A stretch of 64,000 nt of DNA from Variovorax sp. OAS795 (GTDB taxonomy: Bacteria; Pseudomonadota; Gammaproteobacteria; Burkholderiales; Burkholderiaceae_C). The notes under the pieces are model-generated. The model saw only the letters and a list, made by a program, of their open reading frames with translations. It had not been told where the DNA came from and searched no databases. This document shows positions 46,850 to 57,800 of this stretch, piece after piece. A program made the position numbers and the translations under genes. How positions within the stretch are numbered: the first letter of the stretch is position 1; each line of letters starts with the position of its first letter. The stretch covers positions 4,836,001-4,900,000 of the forward strand of contig NZ_JBEPOH010000001.1 of NCBI RefSeq assembly GCF_040546685.1, given 5' to 3'.

Positions 46850-47879
46850 ACCCCACCTCTTTGATTGAGCGACGGCGTGCGCCGAAGGACCGGCGCAACA
46901 TCCAATGAATGAAAAGGAACTTGCCTGCAACCTGATCGGAGCCGTCGTCGCCCAGGGGCCGCCGCGTCCGCATGTTGCAGTGCAATACAAAGGTACGGCC
47001 AAAGGCGCTTTACGACTGCTTCGGTGAGCAACAAGATGTGCAAACTTCACATGTTTGCCGACCGTCGGGTCGAGCTAAGGTCCTACACGGCGGCCGGGGT
47101 CGACGGGGTTGACGACGAAAGGCCTCGTCCTGCATGAAAAGACATTCGGGTTTCTACTCCCCCAGTGGAGAGGGCTCGGCGAGACCTCGACAGCGCGGAT
47201 CACGCGTTTTGCCATGTGGATGAGCAGGCGCTGTGTAAAGCGTTCGGCGGAAAATATCCCGTAACCATCGTGTTCGACTCTGATGGTTTTGGACAACGGC
47301 GTGAGCGCAAAGCATTCGCCTCGGCCGCGCTGCGGCCCCGTGCGGGCGCGCTTACAAGGGCGATACGCGAGACACAAGGCCATACAGGCGGGGCCCGCGT
47401 TGACTCCATAGTGCTCTCCCGCCGTTGCGGACGCCTTGCCAGGGCGCTCTCGACCGGCGGTTGCCATCAACGCCCTTCGGCCTTCGTCCGGGGGCCCCAC
47501 CGGAGTACAAGCCGTGCCACCGCTGCAATCGAAGACCGCCTTCTTGCACACGTGGCTTGCGTGCGGCGCCAAGGTGCCGCATTGCGACGTCGGGAAAAAC
47601 AGGCCTGGCTCGCGCATGCGCAACGCACGTCGTGCACGTGGGCGTAGCACTATTTCGTTAGTTTCATGTAACGCCACCGGCGGCGGGCGCACGCAACGCG
47701 GGGCCAGTGCCCCTGTATGCACCCGCCCAGCCCACCACTACCCGAGGAATCGAATCCACTGAGCAGACTTGTCGAAGAAGACCTTCGCCACCGCGCACAC
47801 CTCAGCGCGGCGGACCCACGTTCTGGTCGAGCTTGCCCCTTTTTGCGTGACGTTTCCGGCAACGTCAGAAGGGCATGCC
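46850..47879. other. Gene-poor region of about 1 kb
   Basis: No ORF here has a recognisable family, a convincing start or neighbour-like codon use; open frames on both strands look like chance. It includes an inverted repeat (GCAAAC-N7-GTTTGC, 47040-47058) about 190 bp upstream of the HlyD-like gene, a candidate operator. A fragment at about 47460-47480 shares CGAAGGGCGTTGA (in reverse) with the dispersed repeat. Confidence 0.6.
47040..47058. promoter_or_regulatory. Inverted repeat, possible operator
   Basis: Perfect 6-bp arms GCAAAC and GTTTGC are separated by 7 bp, the size of a dimeric regulator site. It lies upstream of the exopolysaccharide cluster. No regulator is identified. Confidence 0.35.
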
Positions 47880-48275
47880 ATGTTCACACGCTACGCCATC
47901 CCCGCGCTCATTTGCATTGTTGCCATCCCCGCCATGGCGGATGAACCGGCGCCCATCCACGATCGCGTCTTCCTGAGCAGGGCGGAGATCGAGAGCACCC
48001 TCATCGGCAAGGCCATCGTCTCGAACAATCTTGCGACCGGCATGGTGTCGCACTGGCAGTTCTATTCGGACGGCCGCGTCGACTTTGCCAACCGCAGCGG
48101 CCCCGGGCGCGCATCCGGCAAATGGTTCATCAACCCCGACGGCTCCATGTGCGTGACGATGATTGCGCGCACCGGCTGCCGCTACTGGTTCAGGAACGAA
48201 AAGGACGGCGCCATTGCGAATGCCAACACGCGGGAACCGAACGCGCCGACCGTCGCGCAGATCCGGTTCGAGTGA
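47880..48275 (+). CDS. Small secreted protein of unknown function
   Basis: A 131-residue protein with a clear signal peptide (MFTRYAIPALICIVAIPAMA, cut before DEPAP). The mature part has paired Cys in CVTMIARTGCRYW and a Trp/Gly-rich core (HWQFYSDGRVDFANRSGPGRASGKWFINPDG). The pattern (G-x-W-x-NPDG-x-x-C) recalls DUF995-like periplasmic proteins, but I am not certain. The gene precedes an XRE regulator on the same strand. Confidence 0.65.
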   Translation: MFTRYAIPALICIVAIPAMADEPAPIHDRVFLSRAEIESTLIGKAIVSNNLATGMVSHWQFYSDGRVDFANRSGPGRASGKWFINPDGSMCVTMIARTGCRYWFRNEKDGAIANANTREPNAPTVAQIRFE

Positions 48276-48340
48276 CGGTAGCTGACACCGTGAAACTTCA
48301 TCCCGTGGAGGTTTATGCGGTACAACTCGACCATTGCTGC

Positions 48341-48619
48341 ATGGTCAAGACAGGTACTTCAGACAAGCAGATGGCACCCGAACTTGTTGCCTTCGGCGCG
48401 GCCGTTCGCCGCCGCAGAAAGGACCTTGGCTATTCCCAGGAACCGTTCGGTGATTTCTGCGGCATCGATCGCAGCTATATGGGAGGAATCGAACGTGGCG
48501 AACACAACCTCGCGCTGATCAACATTCTGAAGATCATCGAAGGGCTGGGGGTTCAGCCATCCGAGTTTTTCAGGGACCTCGACAAGCCGTCGGGCCCTGT
48601 GCGGAAGGGCAGCCGATAG
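48341..48619 (+). CDS. XRE-family transcriptional regulator
   Basis: A 92-residue protein with a helix-turn-helix of the Cro/C1 type (FGAAVRRRRKDLGYSQEPFGDFCGIDRSYMGGIERGEHNL). Its length suggests it is only the DNA-binding domain. The start at 48341 is uncertain; an in-frame GTG at 48305 and an ATG at 48371 are alternatives. The second position of the HTH consensus ('SQE-x-FG') is intact. It sits just upstream of the convergent type I secretion genes and could regulate them; not proven. Confidence 0.8.
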   Translation: MVKTGTSDKQMAPELVAFGAAVRRRRKDLGYSQEPFGDFCGIDRSYMGGIERGEHNLALINILKIIEGLGVQPSEFFRDLDKPSGPVRKGSR

Positions 48620-48669
48620 GCCAGAGAAGCCTCAGGAGGCCTGAGCGCCAGACACGGGGCCGCGGCGCA

Positions 48670-50007
48670 TCAACGCTCGCGCGCGGCGCGGCGCAGCACC
48701 TGGGTGATCGGCTCCATCAGGTACTGGAGCGCAGTGCGCTCCTCCCCCTGCAGGTAGATTTCGGCCGGCATGCCTGCGAGCAGCTTCAGGTCTCCCGCCG
48801 TGGCGAGCGAAGGCGGATCGGCCTCGACCAGCACCGAGTAGTAAGGAGCGTTGGTCGCACGGTCGATCAGACGGTCGCCCGATACGTAAACCACCTTGCC
48901 GCGCACCAGTTGCGTGGTGCGGTACTTGAACGCCGTGAAGCGGATGTCGGCCGCCTGCCCGCGCTGGATCCGGCCAATGTCCTCGGGACGCACGCGCGCG
49001 TCAGTCATCAGCCGGCTGTCGTCCGGCACGACGTCGGCGATGGTCTCGCGAGGCGGAATCACTGCGCCGGGCGTGGAATACTTCAGGTCGATGATCTCGC
49101 CGCTGGCCGGCGCCGTGATCACCTGACGCGCCGAGGCATCGGCCGACTTGCGCCGCTCCTGCTCGATCTCGGCCAGCCGGGCCGCCGTGACCTTGAGTTG
49201 ATCGCTCGCCTGCTGACGGTACTCGCTCTCCAGCGAGCGGATGCGCAGGTCTGCATCGACCGTGCGCTGCTCGGCACGCGCAAGCTCCGCGCGCCGCTCC
49301 TCGATCTTCACGCCATAGTCGGCCACCGTGCCTTCGAACTGCGCGATACGCGCGGCCGAAACGAAGCCGTCTTTGAGCAGCTTGCGGTTGGTCTCCAGAT
49401 CGCTCTTCTGGAACTTCATCGACTCGCTCGCCTGCATGATCTGGGCGCGCAGCGCAACAATTTCCTCGGCCACCTTCTCGCGCTGCGAACGCAGCAGCCG
49501 CACCTGTCCGACCAACGCGTCACGCCGCGCCTCGAACAGTGCGCGCTCCTTGTCCAGCTGCGCTGCCAGGCGCGGGTCGGCCGCCGCGGTCTCGATCACG
49601 TCGGGAGGAAAGGCAATGGCGCGCGCCATGGTCTGCTCCGCGTCCAGCCGCGCGAGACTGGCGCGCTCGGTCTTGACGCGGTGATCGAGCCTGTTGCGGT
49701 CGGCATCGACCGAGACATCGCCCAGCACCAGCAGGGGCTCCCCCTGCCGCACATGCTGGCCATCGCGCACCAGGACTTCACGCACGATGCCGCCTTCGGC
49801 GTGCTGTACCGGCCGCCGGTTCAGATCCACCTTCACATGGGCCTGTGCCACAACGGCGGAAGACAGCGGCGCAAAGCCCAGCCACGCAGCAGCCGGGAAC
49901 AGCCCACAGACCAGAACGGCCAGGCCCCAATGCGTCAGGCGACGCGCTTCGCGCACGTGGAGCGCCAGCGGGTCGTTGGCCGCGATCGCATGCCCCGGAT
50001 GAATCAT
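48670..50007 (-). CDS. Type I secretion membrane-fusion protein (HlyD family)
   Basis: A 445-residue adaptor with one membrane helix (HWGLAVLVCGLFPAAAWLGFAPL, residues ~26-48), a lipoyl half (VQHAEGGIVREVLVRDGQHVRQGEPLLVLGD), a long coiled coil (residues ~110-290) and the HlyD signature GDLKLLAGMPAEIYL near the C-terminus. It pairs with the upstream ABC transporter to export the RTX adhesin. A gap of 61 bp separates it from the transporter gene. Confidence 0.94.
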   Translation of the reverse strand: MIHPGHAIAANDPLALHVREARRLTHWGLAVLVCGLFPAAAWLGFAPLSSAVVAQAHVKVDLNRRPVQHAEGGIVREVLVRDGQHVRQGEPLLVLGDVSVDADRNRLDHRVKTERASLARLDAEQTMARAIAFPPDVIETAAADPRLAAQLDKERALFEARRDALVGQVRLLRSQREKVAEEIVALRAQIMQASESMKFQKSDLETNRKLLKDGFVSAARIAQFEGTVADYGVKIEERRAELARAEQRTVDADLRIRSLESEYRQQASDQLKVTAARLAEIEQERRKSADASARQVITAPASGEIIDLKYSTPGAVIPPRETIADVVPDDSRLMTDARVRPEDIGRIQRGQAADIRFTAFKYRTTQLVRGKVVYVSGDRLIDRATNAPYYSVLVEADPPSLATAGDLKLLAGMPAEIYLQGEERTALQYLMEPITQVLRRAARER

Positions 50008-50068
50008 CGGGCAACCTCCATGCTGCGCACGGCTGTGCGATCTTGCCTGGAGCGGCCGCGCGTTGTAC

Positions 50069-51781
50069 TCATGACACCTTCTCCGCAGTGCGCGGCGGCA
50101 TCACCACCACCTGGGCGCTGCCCGTGCCCTGTCCCGAACGCCTGATCGTCTGCATCACTTCGGCCACCGGCCCGTACTGCTTGACTCGGCCAGCCTCCAG
50201 CACCAGAAGCTTGTCCATGTGCTGCACAAGAGCGCTGCGATGCGTGACGACGACCACCGTGACCTCCCCGCGCAGCGCCTTCAGGGCCTCGCCCAGCGCC
50301 AGTTCGCCCGCCCCGTCCAGGTTGGAGTTGGGCTCGTCCAGCACCAGCAGCTTTGGATTGCCATAAAGCGCGCGGGCCAGCGCAATGCGCTGGCGCTGGC
50401 CCGGCGACAGCATCACGCCCATGCTGTCGACGACGGTGTCGTAGCCCTCGGGCAGCGTCAGGATCAGCGCATGCACGCCGGCACGCTGTGCCGCTTGCAC
50501 GACCTTGTCAGGGTCGACCGTGCCCAGCCGCGCGATGTTGGCGGCAACGGTACCGGCGAACAACTCGACATCCTGCGGCACGTAGCCGAGCCAGGGGCCG
50601 AGTTCTTCGCGCGGCCATTGAGCGAGGTCGACACCGTCCAGCCGCACGACACCAGCATTCGGTTCCCACAGGCCGGTCAAGAGACGCACCAAGGTCGACT
50701 TGCCGGCACCGCTCGAGCCTGTGATTGCCAGCGACTCGCCGGGCTCCAGGCTCAAAGAGACGCCGGCGAGAATCATCCGCTCCCCTTGCGCGGGCCGGAA
50801 CACGAGGCCCTCCGCATGCAGGCGGCCGCTCGGCGCCGGCAGCGCCATGCGCGGCGGCTGACGCTCGGCAGCGCCCAGTACCTTGGACAGGCGCGCGAAG
50901 GCCAAGCGCCCCTCGGCCAGTACGCGCCAACTTCCCACCACCTGTTCGATCGGCGCAAGTGCCCGGCCGAGCAGGATGGTGCAGGCCACCAGGATGCCCG
51001 GCGTGCCTTCCCCCGTGATGACGAGGTAGGCACCCAGTGCTTGCAGCAGCACCTGCACCGCCTGTCGCGTGGTGCGCGTAAGCGCAGCCATCGCCACCGA
51101 CTTGCGCGCGGTCGGCCCCTGCAGGGCAGCAACGCCGGCGTTGAGATGCCGCCAGCGCCCGATCACCGCCTCCCCCATTCCAAGCGACTGCGCCAGCTCT
51201 GCGTTCTGCATCGAGGATTCCAGGTAGCGCGTGGCCCTGGCCGCTTCCTTCTGCAAGGATTCGATATCGCGGCGCGTGATGCGATCGTTCACTACGGCAA
51301 GTACGAGCATCAATACCGACGCGGCGGCCGCGGCCATACCGAGCATCGGATGCGCGAGCCAGATGACCGCGACATAGACAAACGTCCATGGCACATCGAA
51401 CAGGGCGAGCAGCCCTTGGGAGGAAAACAGATTTCGCAGCGCCGCGACGTCGCGCAAGCCTTCGCAAGGCGCGCGCTCGGCGCGGCGTGCTGCGCGTGCC
51501 AGCATGACCCTGGCCACGACCGGGGACAGCTGGTCGGCGATCAGGTTGCCCGCGACGCCCTGCAACCGGCTGCGCAGATAGTCCAGCATCAGCATCAGGC
51601 CAAGCGCCACGGCGACGCCAAGCAACAGCACCAGCAACGTCTCTCGGCTCTGGCTCGTCAGCACGCGGTCAAAAACCTGCAGCATGAATAGCGCGGGGGC
51701 GAGCAGCAGCAGGTTCACCAAAAACGAGAAGCCCGCGACAAAAAGAAGCGGTCGCTCAAGAAGCTGGAGAAGAGGCTTCAT
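50069..51781 (-). CDS. Type I secretion ABC transporter (PrtD/HlyB family)
   Basis: A 570-residue exporter with a membrane domain (residues ~10-300) and an ATPase domain: Walker A GSSGAGKST, signature LSPGQRQRIALARAL, Walker B LLVLDEP, His switch VVTHR. There is no N-terminal C39 peptidase domain, as in PrtD-like transporters of RTX proteins. It is encoded 52 bp after the adhesin gene and is its probable exporter. An outer-membrane TolC-type partner is not encoded next to it. Confidence 0.94.
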   Translation of the reverse strand: MKPLLQLLERPLLFVAGFSFLVNLLLLAPALFMLQVFDRVLTSQSRETLLVLLLGVAVALGLMLMLDYLRSRLQGVAGNLIADQLSPVVARVMLARAARRAERAPCEGLRDVAALRNLFSSQGLLALFDVPWTFVYVAVIWLAHPMLGMAAAAASVLMLVLAVVNDRITRRDIESLQKEAARATRYLESSMQNAELAQSLGMGEAVIGRWRHLNAGVAALQGPTARKSVAMAALTRTTRQAVQVLLQALGAYLVITGEGTPGILVACTILLGRALAPIEQVVGSWRVLAEGRLAFARLSKVLGAAERQPPRMALPAPSGRLHAEGLVFRPAQGERMILAGVSLSLEPGESLAITGSSGAGKSTLVRLLTGLWEPNAGVVRLDGVDLAQWPREELGPWLGYVPQDVELFAGTVAANIARLGTVDPDKVVQAAQRAGVHALILTLPEGYDTVVDSMGVMLSPGQRQRIALARALYGNPKLLVLDEPNSNLDGAGELALGEALKALRGEVTVVVVTHRSALVQHMDKLLVLEAGRVKQYGPVAEVMQTIRRSGQGTGSAQVVVMPPRTAEKVS

Positions 51782-51833
51782 GTCGATCTCTCTGGTGTGC
51801 GGCCACCCGCATCCGCAGGCGGCAGGCGGAAGC

Positions 51834-54800
51834 TCACAGGCCGACCTTGATGTCGTTGCTGTCGAAGGTGTCGGCCGGATTGGCCAGCGTCAGCGTCGCC
51901 ACCAGCGTGCGATTGGCGGCGCTCAGGCCGTCGGTGTCGTAGTACAGGTTGCCGGTCGCACTGTCGTAGATCACATGCACGCCTGCCCCTACCGTGCCTC
52001 CTGCACCACCGCCGTCCAGGGATGCAAATTCAGCCGCCGACAGCGTGCCCCCGCTCGCGGTCGTCAGGGCCGTGAACGTGCCGCGCGAGAACTCGATCAG
52101 GTCGCCGCTCGCCGCCGATCCGGACGCATCGAAGTCGGTGACCGAATCCACCGCGTTGGGTGCCGAGTCGAAGACGAAGGTGTCGTTGTCCGCGCCGCCG
52201 GTGAGTATGTCGGCACCAGCTCCGCCGACGATGCGGTCGTCGCCGGCAGCGCCGTTGATCGCATCGTTGCCGCCCCCTCCGCGCAACTGGTCGCTCGACG
52301 CCGAACCGGTGATAGTGTCGCTGAAGGCCGTTCCCATGACGCCTTCGAAGTTCCTGTAGTTGTCGGTCCCGAGCCCCGCAGCGCTGGCATTGAAGCTTGT
52401 CGTGCTGCTGCTCTGGGTCAGCGTGAAGGTGAGGCCGGAGGTGCCGTCGGAAAAGTCGAGCAGGTCCGCGTTTCCGCCGGCACCGTCGAGCGTGTCGTTG
52501 CCCTTGCCACCCCGGAGGATATCGTTCGCTGCGCTGCCGGTCAGGGTGTCGCCCAGATCGGTGCCGATCACGCCTTCGATGTTCAGGTAGGTGTCGCCGT
52601 TGCCGAGCCCGGCGGTGCCGTTGGCGATGCTAGTCGATGCGGCGCTCTGGACCAGCGTGAAATTGAGCGCCACGGTGCCGTCCGAGAAGTCGAGCAGGTC
52701 TTCGCTGCCGGCGCCGCCGTCCATTGCGTCGTTGTTGCCGAGGCCGCCGCGCAGCACATCGTTGCCCGCGCCGCCCGACAGTGCGTCATTGCCGTCGCCG
52801 CCGATCAGCAGGTCGTTCCCGGAGGATCCGAGCAGCGTGTCGGCCCCGTTGCCGCTTCCTCCGATGAAAACGTCGCCTCCCGCACCGCCGGTCAGGTCGT
52901 CGGCACCGCCGCGGCCATCGATGAAGGAGGCCTGGTAGGTGCCGCTCGTGCTGAGATCGATCGTGTCGGCGCCGTTGCCGCCGGACACTGCCCTGACGTC
53001 GATCGTTGCCGTAGCCGTGGTAGTGCCCCCGGCTCCATCCGACACGGTGTATTGGAAGCTGCCGGCCGTGGCACCCGCCGTGCTGCCACTGGTGAAGCTG
53101 ATCGTGCCATTGGCGGCGTCCAGGGTCAGGCCCGAAATCCCGACTGCGCCGCTGACGCCGGTGATCGTCAAGGCGAGACCGTCGATATCGGTGTCATTGG
53201 CGAGCAGCGAGCTCGCCGACAGCGTGACCAGCGTGCTGCTCGACACGATGATCCTGTCGGCCGCGGCGACCGGGTTGTCGTTCACCGCGTTGACGGCAAT
53301 GCTCGCGGTGTCGGTGGTGTTCGAGAACGCAGAGCTGTTCCCGTTCGCGACTGTGCTCGCCGTGGTTCCCGCCGTCCCGCTCGTCTGATCCCAGGCGCGG
53401 AAGGTGATGCCGTCGCTGACTGTGCCGGTGAAGTTCGAATTCGCCTGGAAGTAGACACGCGTATTCGCGTCCGCGGCCAGCAGCAGTGCTGACGCGCCCG
53501 ACACCGCACCCACTGCCGCCCAGTTGGTGCCTCCGTTGGTGGAGTACCACCAGCTTCCGTTGGCGGCATTCACACCGGTCAACGCGATGCCGGTGACGGC
53601 GCCGCTGTCCGCATCGGTCACGTTGTCGAGGCCGCCGGCCGGCGGATTCAGATTCACCAGGCTGGATACGAGCGTCCCGACGGCCCCGATCGGTGCGCCG
53701 GCATCCTCGTTGACCGACACCAGGAGGGGTGTCGCGGCAGCACTCAGGACAGGTGCATCGTTGGTGCCAGCGATGGTTACGGTCACCACCCGGCTGGCGG
53801 TCCCGTCGGAAGACACGGCCGTGAAGCTGTCGATGAGCGACTGACCCGCACCCAGCTGCTGGATCGCTGCCTGGCCGTTGCTGGCCGCATAAGTCCAAGT
53901 GCCATCGGCCGCCAGCGCGAAGCTGCCGTAGCCATTGCTGCCGGCGGTGCTCGCCTGTGGGGCGAAGTTCGACTGGCCTTGGTCGACATCGGCAATCGTC
54001 AGCGCGCCGCTGACGCTCAGGTTCGGTGCTGAGCCATCCTCGTTCACCGCGCCGGTCGAGACGCCGCCAATCACTGGAATGTCGTTCGTGCCAGTGATCG
54101 TCACCGTGACCACTTGGCTGGTGGTCCCATCGGAAGACACGGCCGTGAAGCTGTCGATGATCGACTGACCCGCACCCAGCTGCTGGATCGCTGCCTGGCC
54201 GTTGCTGGCCGCATAAGTCCAGCTGCCATCGGCCGCCAGCGCGAAGCTGCCGTAGCCATTGCTGCCGGCGGTGCTTGCTTGAGGCGCGAAGGTCGACTGT
54301 CCCGCATCGACATCGGCGATCGTCAGAGCACCGCTGATGCTCAGGTTCGGTGCTGAGCCATCCTCAATCACCGCGCCGGTCGAGACGCCGCCAATCACAG
54401 GAATGTCGTTCGTGCCAGTGATCGTCACCGTGACCACTTGGCTGGCGGTCCCGTCGTAAGACACGGCCGTGAAGCTGTCGATGATCGACTGACCTGCACC
54501 CAGCTGTTGGATCGCTGCCTGGCCGTTGCTGGCCGCATAAGTCCAGGTGCCATCGGCCGCCAGCGCGAAGCTGCCGTAGCCATTGCTGCCGGCGGTGCTC
54601 GCCTGTGGGGCGAAGTTCGACTGGCCTTGGTCGACATCGGCAATCGTCAGAGCACCGCTGGTGCTCAGGTTCGGAGTCGAGGCATCCTCGCTGACCGTGC
54701 CGGTGGCCACACCACCGATCACCGGGACATCGTTGGTCCCTGTGATGGTCACGGTCACAAGCTGGCTGGCGGTCCCGTCGGACGAGACTGCCGTGAAGCT

Positions 54801-57800
54801 GTCGATGATCGATTGGCCCGCACCCAGCTGCTGTATCGCTGCCTGGCCGTTGCTGGCCGCGTAGGTCCAGCTGCCATCGGCCGCCAGCGCGAAGCTGCCG
54901 TAGCCATTGCTGCCGGCGGTGCTTGCTTGAGGCGCGAAGGTCGACTGGCCTTGGTCGACATCGGCAATCGTCAGAGCACCGCTGGTGCTCAGGTTCGGGG
55001 TCGAGGCATCCTCGTTGACCGTGCCGGTGGCCACACCACCGATCACCGGGACATCGTTGGTCCCTGTGATGGTCACGGTCACAAGCTGGCTGGCGGTCCC
55101 GTCGGACGAGACTGCCGTGAAGCTGTCGATGAGCGACTGACCTGCGCCCAGCTGTTGGATCGCTGCCTGGCCGTTGCTTGCCGCGTAGGTCCAGCTGCCA
55201 TCGGCCGCCAGCGCGAAGCTGCCGTAGCCATTGCTGCCGGCGGTGCTTGCTTGAGGCGCGAAGGTCGACTGGCCTTGGTCGACATCGGCAATCGTCAGAG
55301 CACCGCTGGTGCTCAGGTTCGGGGTCGAGGCATCCTCGTTGACCGTGCCGGTGGCCACACCACCGATCACCGGGACATCGTTGGTCCCTGTGATGGTCAC
55401 GGTCACAAGCTGGCTGGCGGTCCCGTCGGACGAGACTGCCGTGAAGCTGTCGATGAGCGACTGACCTGCGCCCAGCTGTTGGATCGCTGCCTGGCCGTTG
55501 CTTGCCGCGTAGGTCCAGCTGCCATCGGCCGCCAGCGCGAAGCTGCCGTAGCCATTGCTGCCGGCGGTGCTTACTTGAGGCGCGAAGGTCGACTGGCCTT
55601 GGTCGACATCGGCAATCGTCAGAGCACCGCTGGTGCTCAGGTTCGGCGTGGAGGCATCCTCGCTGACTGCCCCACTCGAGACGCCGCCAATCACTGGAAT
55701 GTCGTTCGTGCCAGTGATCGTCACCGTGACCACTTGGCTGGCGGTCCCGTCGGACGAGACTGCCGTGAAGCTGTCGATGATCGACTGACCTGCGCCCAGC
55801 TGCTGGATCGCTGCCTGGCCGTTGCTGGCCGCATAAGTCCAGGTGCCATCGGCCGCCAGCGCGAAGCTGCCGTAGCCATTGCTGCCGGCGGTGCTTGCTT
55901 GAGGCGCGAAGGTCGACTGGCCTTGGTCGACATCGGCAATCGTCAGAGCACCGCTGGTGCTCAGGTTCGGGGTCGAGGCATCCTCGTTGACCGTGCCGGT
56001 GGCCACACCACCGATCACGGGCACGTCGTTGGTCCCTGTGATGGTCACGGTCACAAGCTGGCTGGCGGTCCCGTCGGACGAGACTGCCGTGAAGCTGTCG
56101 ATGAGCGACTGACCTGCGCCCAGCTGCTGGATCGCTGCCTGGCCGTTGCTGGCCGCATAAGTCCAGGTGCCATCGGCCGCCAGCGCGAAGCTGCCGTAGC
56201 CATTGCTGCCGGCGGTGCTCGCCTGTGGGGCGAAGTTCGACTGGCCTTGGTCGACATCGGCAATCGTCAGAGCACCGCTGGTGCTCAGGTTCGGAGTCGA
56301 GGCATCCTCGCTGACCGTGCCGGTGGCCACACCACCGATCACCGGGACATCGTTGGTCCCTGTGATGGTCACGGTCACAAGCTGGCTGGCGGTCCCGTCG
56401 GACGAGACTGCCGTGAAGCTGTCGATGATCGATTGGCCCGCACCCAGCTGCTGTATCGCTGCCTGGCCGTTGCTGGCCGCATAAGTCCAGCTGCCATCGG
56501 CCGCCAGCGCGAAGCTGCCGTAGCCATTGCTGCCGGCGGTGCTTGCTTGAGGCGCGAAGGTCGACTGGCCTTGGTCGACATCGGCAATCGTCAGAGCACC
56601 GCTGGTGCTCAGGTTCGGGGTCGAGGCATCCTCGCTGACCGTGCCGGTGGCCACACCACCGATCACGGGCACGTCGTTGGTCCCTGTGATGGTCACGGTC
56701 ACAAGCTGGCTGGCGGTCCCGTCGGAAGACACGGCCGTGAAGCTGTCGATGATCGATTGGCCTGCGCCCAGCTGCTGTATCGCCGCCTGACTGTTGTTCG
56801 CCGTGTAGGTCCAGCTGCCATCGGCCGCCAGCGCGAAGCTGCCGTAGCCATTGCTGCCGGCGGTGCTTGCTTGAGGCGCGAAGGTCGACTGGCCTTGGTC
56901 GACATCGGCAATCGTCAGAGCACCGCTGGTGCTCAGGTTCGGGGTCGAGGCATCCTCGTTGACCGTGCCGGTGGCCACACCACCGATCACCGGGACATCG
57001 TTGGTCCCGGTCACCGCCACGGTGATCTGCTGCTGGACCGTGCCGCCGTTTCCATCGCCGATGCTGACAGTGAAGGTCTCCGTCGCCGTCTGACCCTGGG
57101 CCAGATACTGCGTGGCCGCATTGGCGACGCTGTAGTGCCAGCTCACCATGCCGTCGCCCGTGCCCGTGGCCGTATCGCTGACGCCGGCCATCAATACCCC
57201 GCCCAGCGTGTTGCCTGGACCGGCCGCGACGCTGACGCTATGCGCATCGCTCAGGTCCACGTCGTCGAACGTGATCGTGCCGCTGTTGACCAGGGTGGGC
57301 GACGCTGCATCCTCGGTCGCCGCTGCGGTGGCATCTGCCGCACCGATCGTCGGCACGTCGTTGGTGCCGGCGATGGTCACGTCGATCTGCCGGGTGACGA
57401 TGCCGCCGTGCTGATCGTTCAATGTGAGGGTGAAGCTCTCGATCCGGGTCTGGCCGGCGGCCAGGTACTCGACAGCGGTGCCGGGCACGCTGTAAGTCCA
57501 GGTGAGCTGGCCGCCCGTGCCGGTTCCCGTGGTGTCGGCGTTCTTGACTGCAGTCAGGCTGCCCAGCACGCTGCCAACCGGCGTGCCGGTAGCGCTCACC
57601 AGATGCACGTCGCTCAGGTCCAGGTCGCTGAAGCCGATGACACCGCTGTCGCTCAGCACGCCCGCCGGCGCGATCTGCTCGCTCACCGCGCCCGCCAAAT
57701 CCTGGGAGGTGATCACCGGACCGTCGTTGGTGCCGGTGACGGTGACCGTCACCGTGGCCAGTCCCGTTCCGCCATCGGCGTCGGTCACCTGGTAGCTGAA

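Noticed and set aside
47075..47722. Open frames in the gene-poor region (47075-47722 minus, 47165-47647 plus)
   Set aside because: No signal peptide, motif or ribosome-binding site; Arg/Pro/Cys-rich composition is unlike neighbouring proteins.
53769..57008. Regularly spaced repeats resembling a CRISPR array
   Set aside because: The period is 324 bp, the units are contiguous coding VCBS repeats without spacers, and no cas genes are near.
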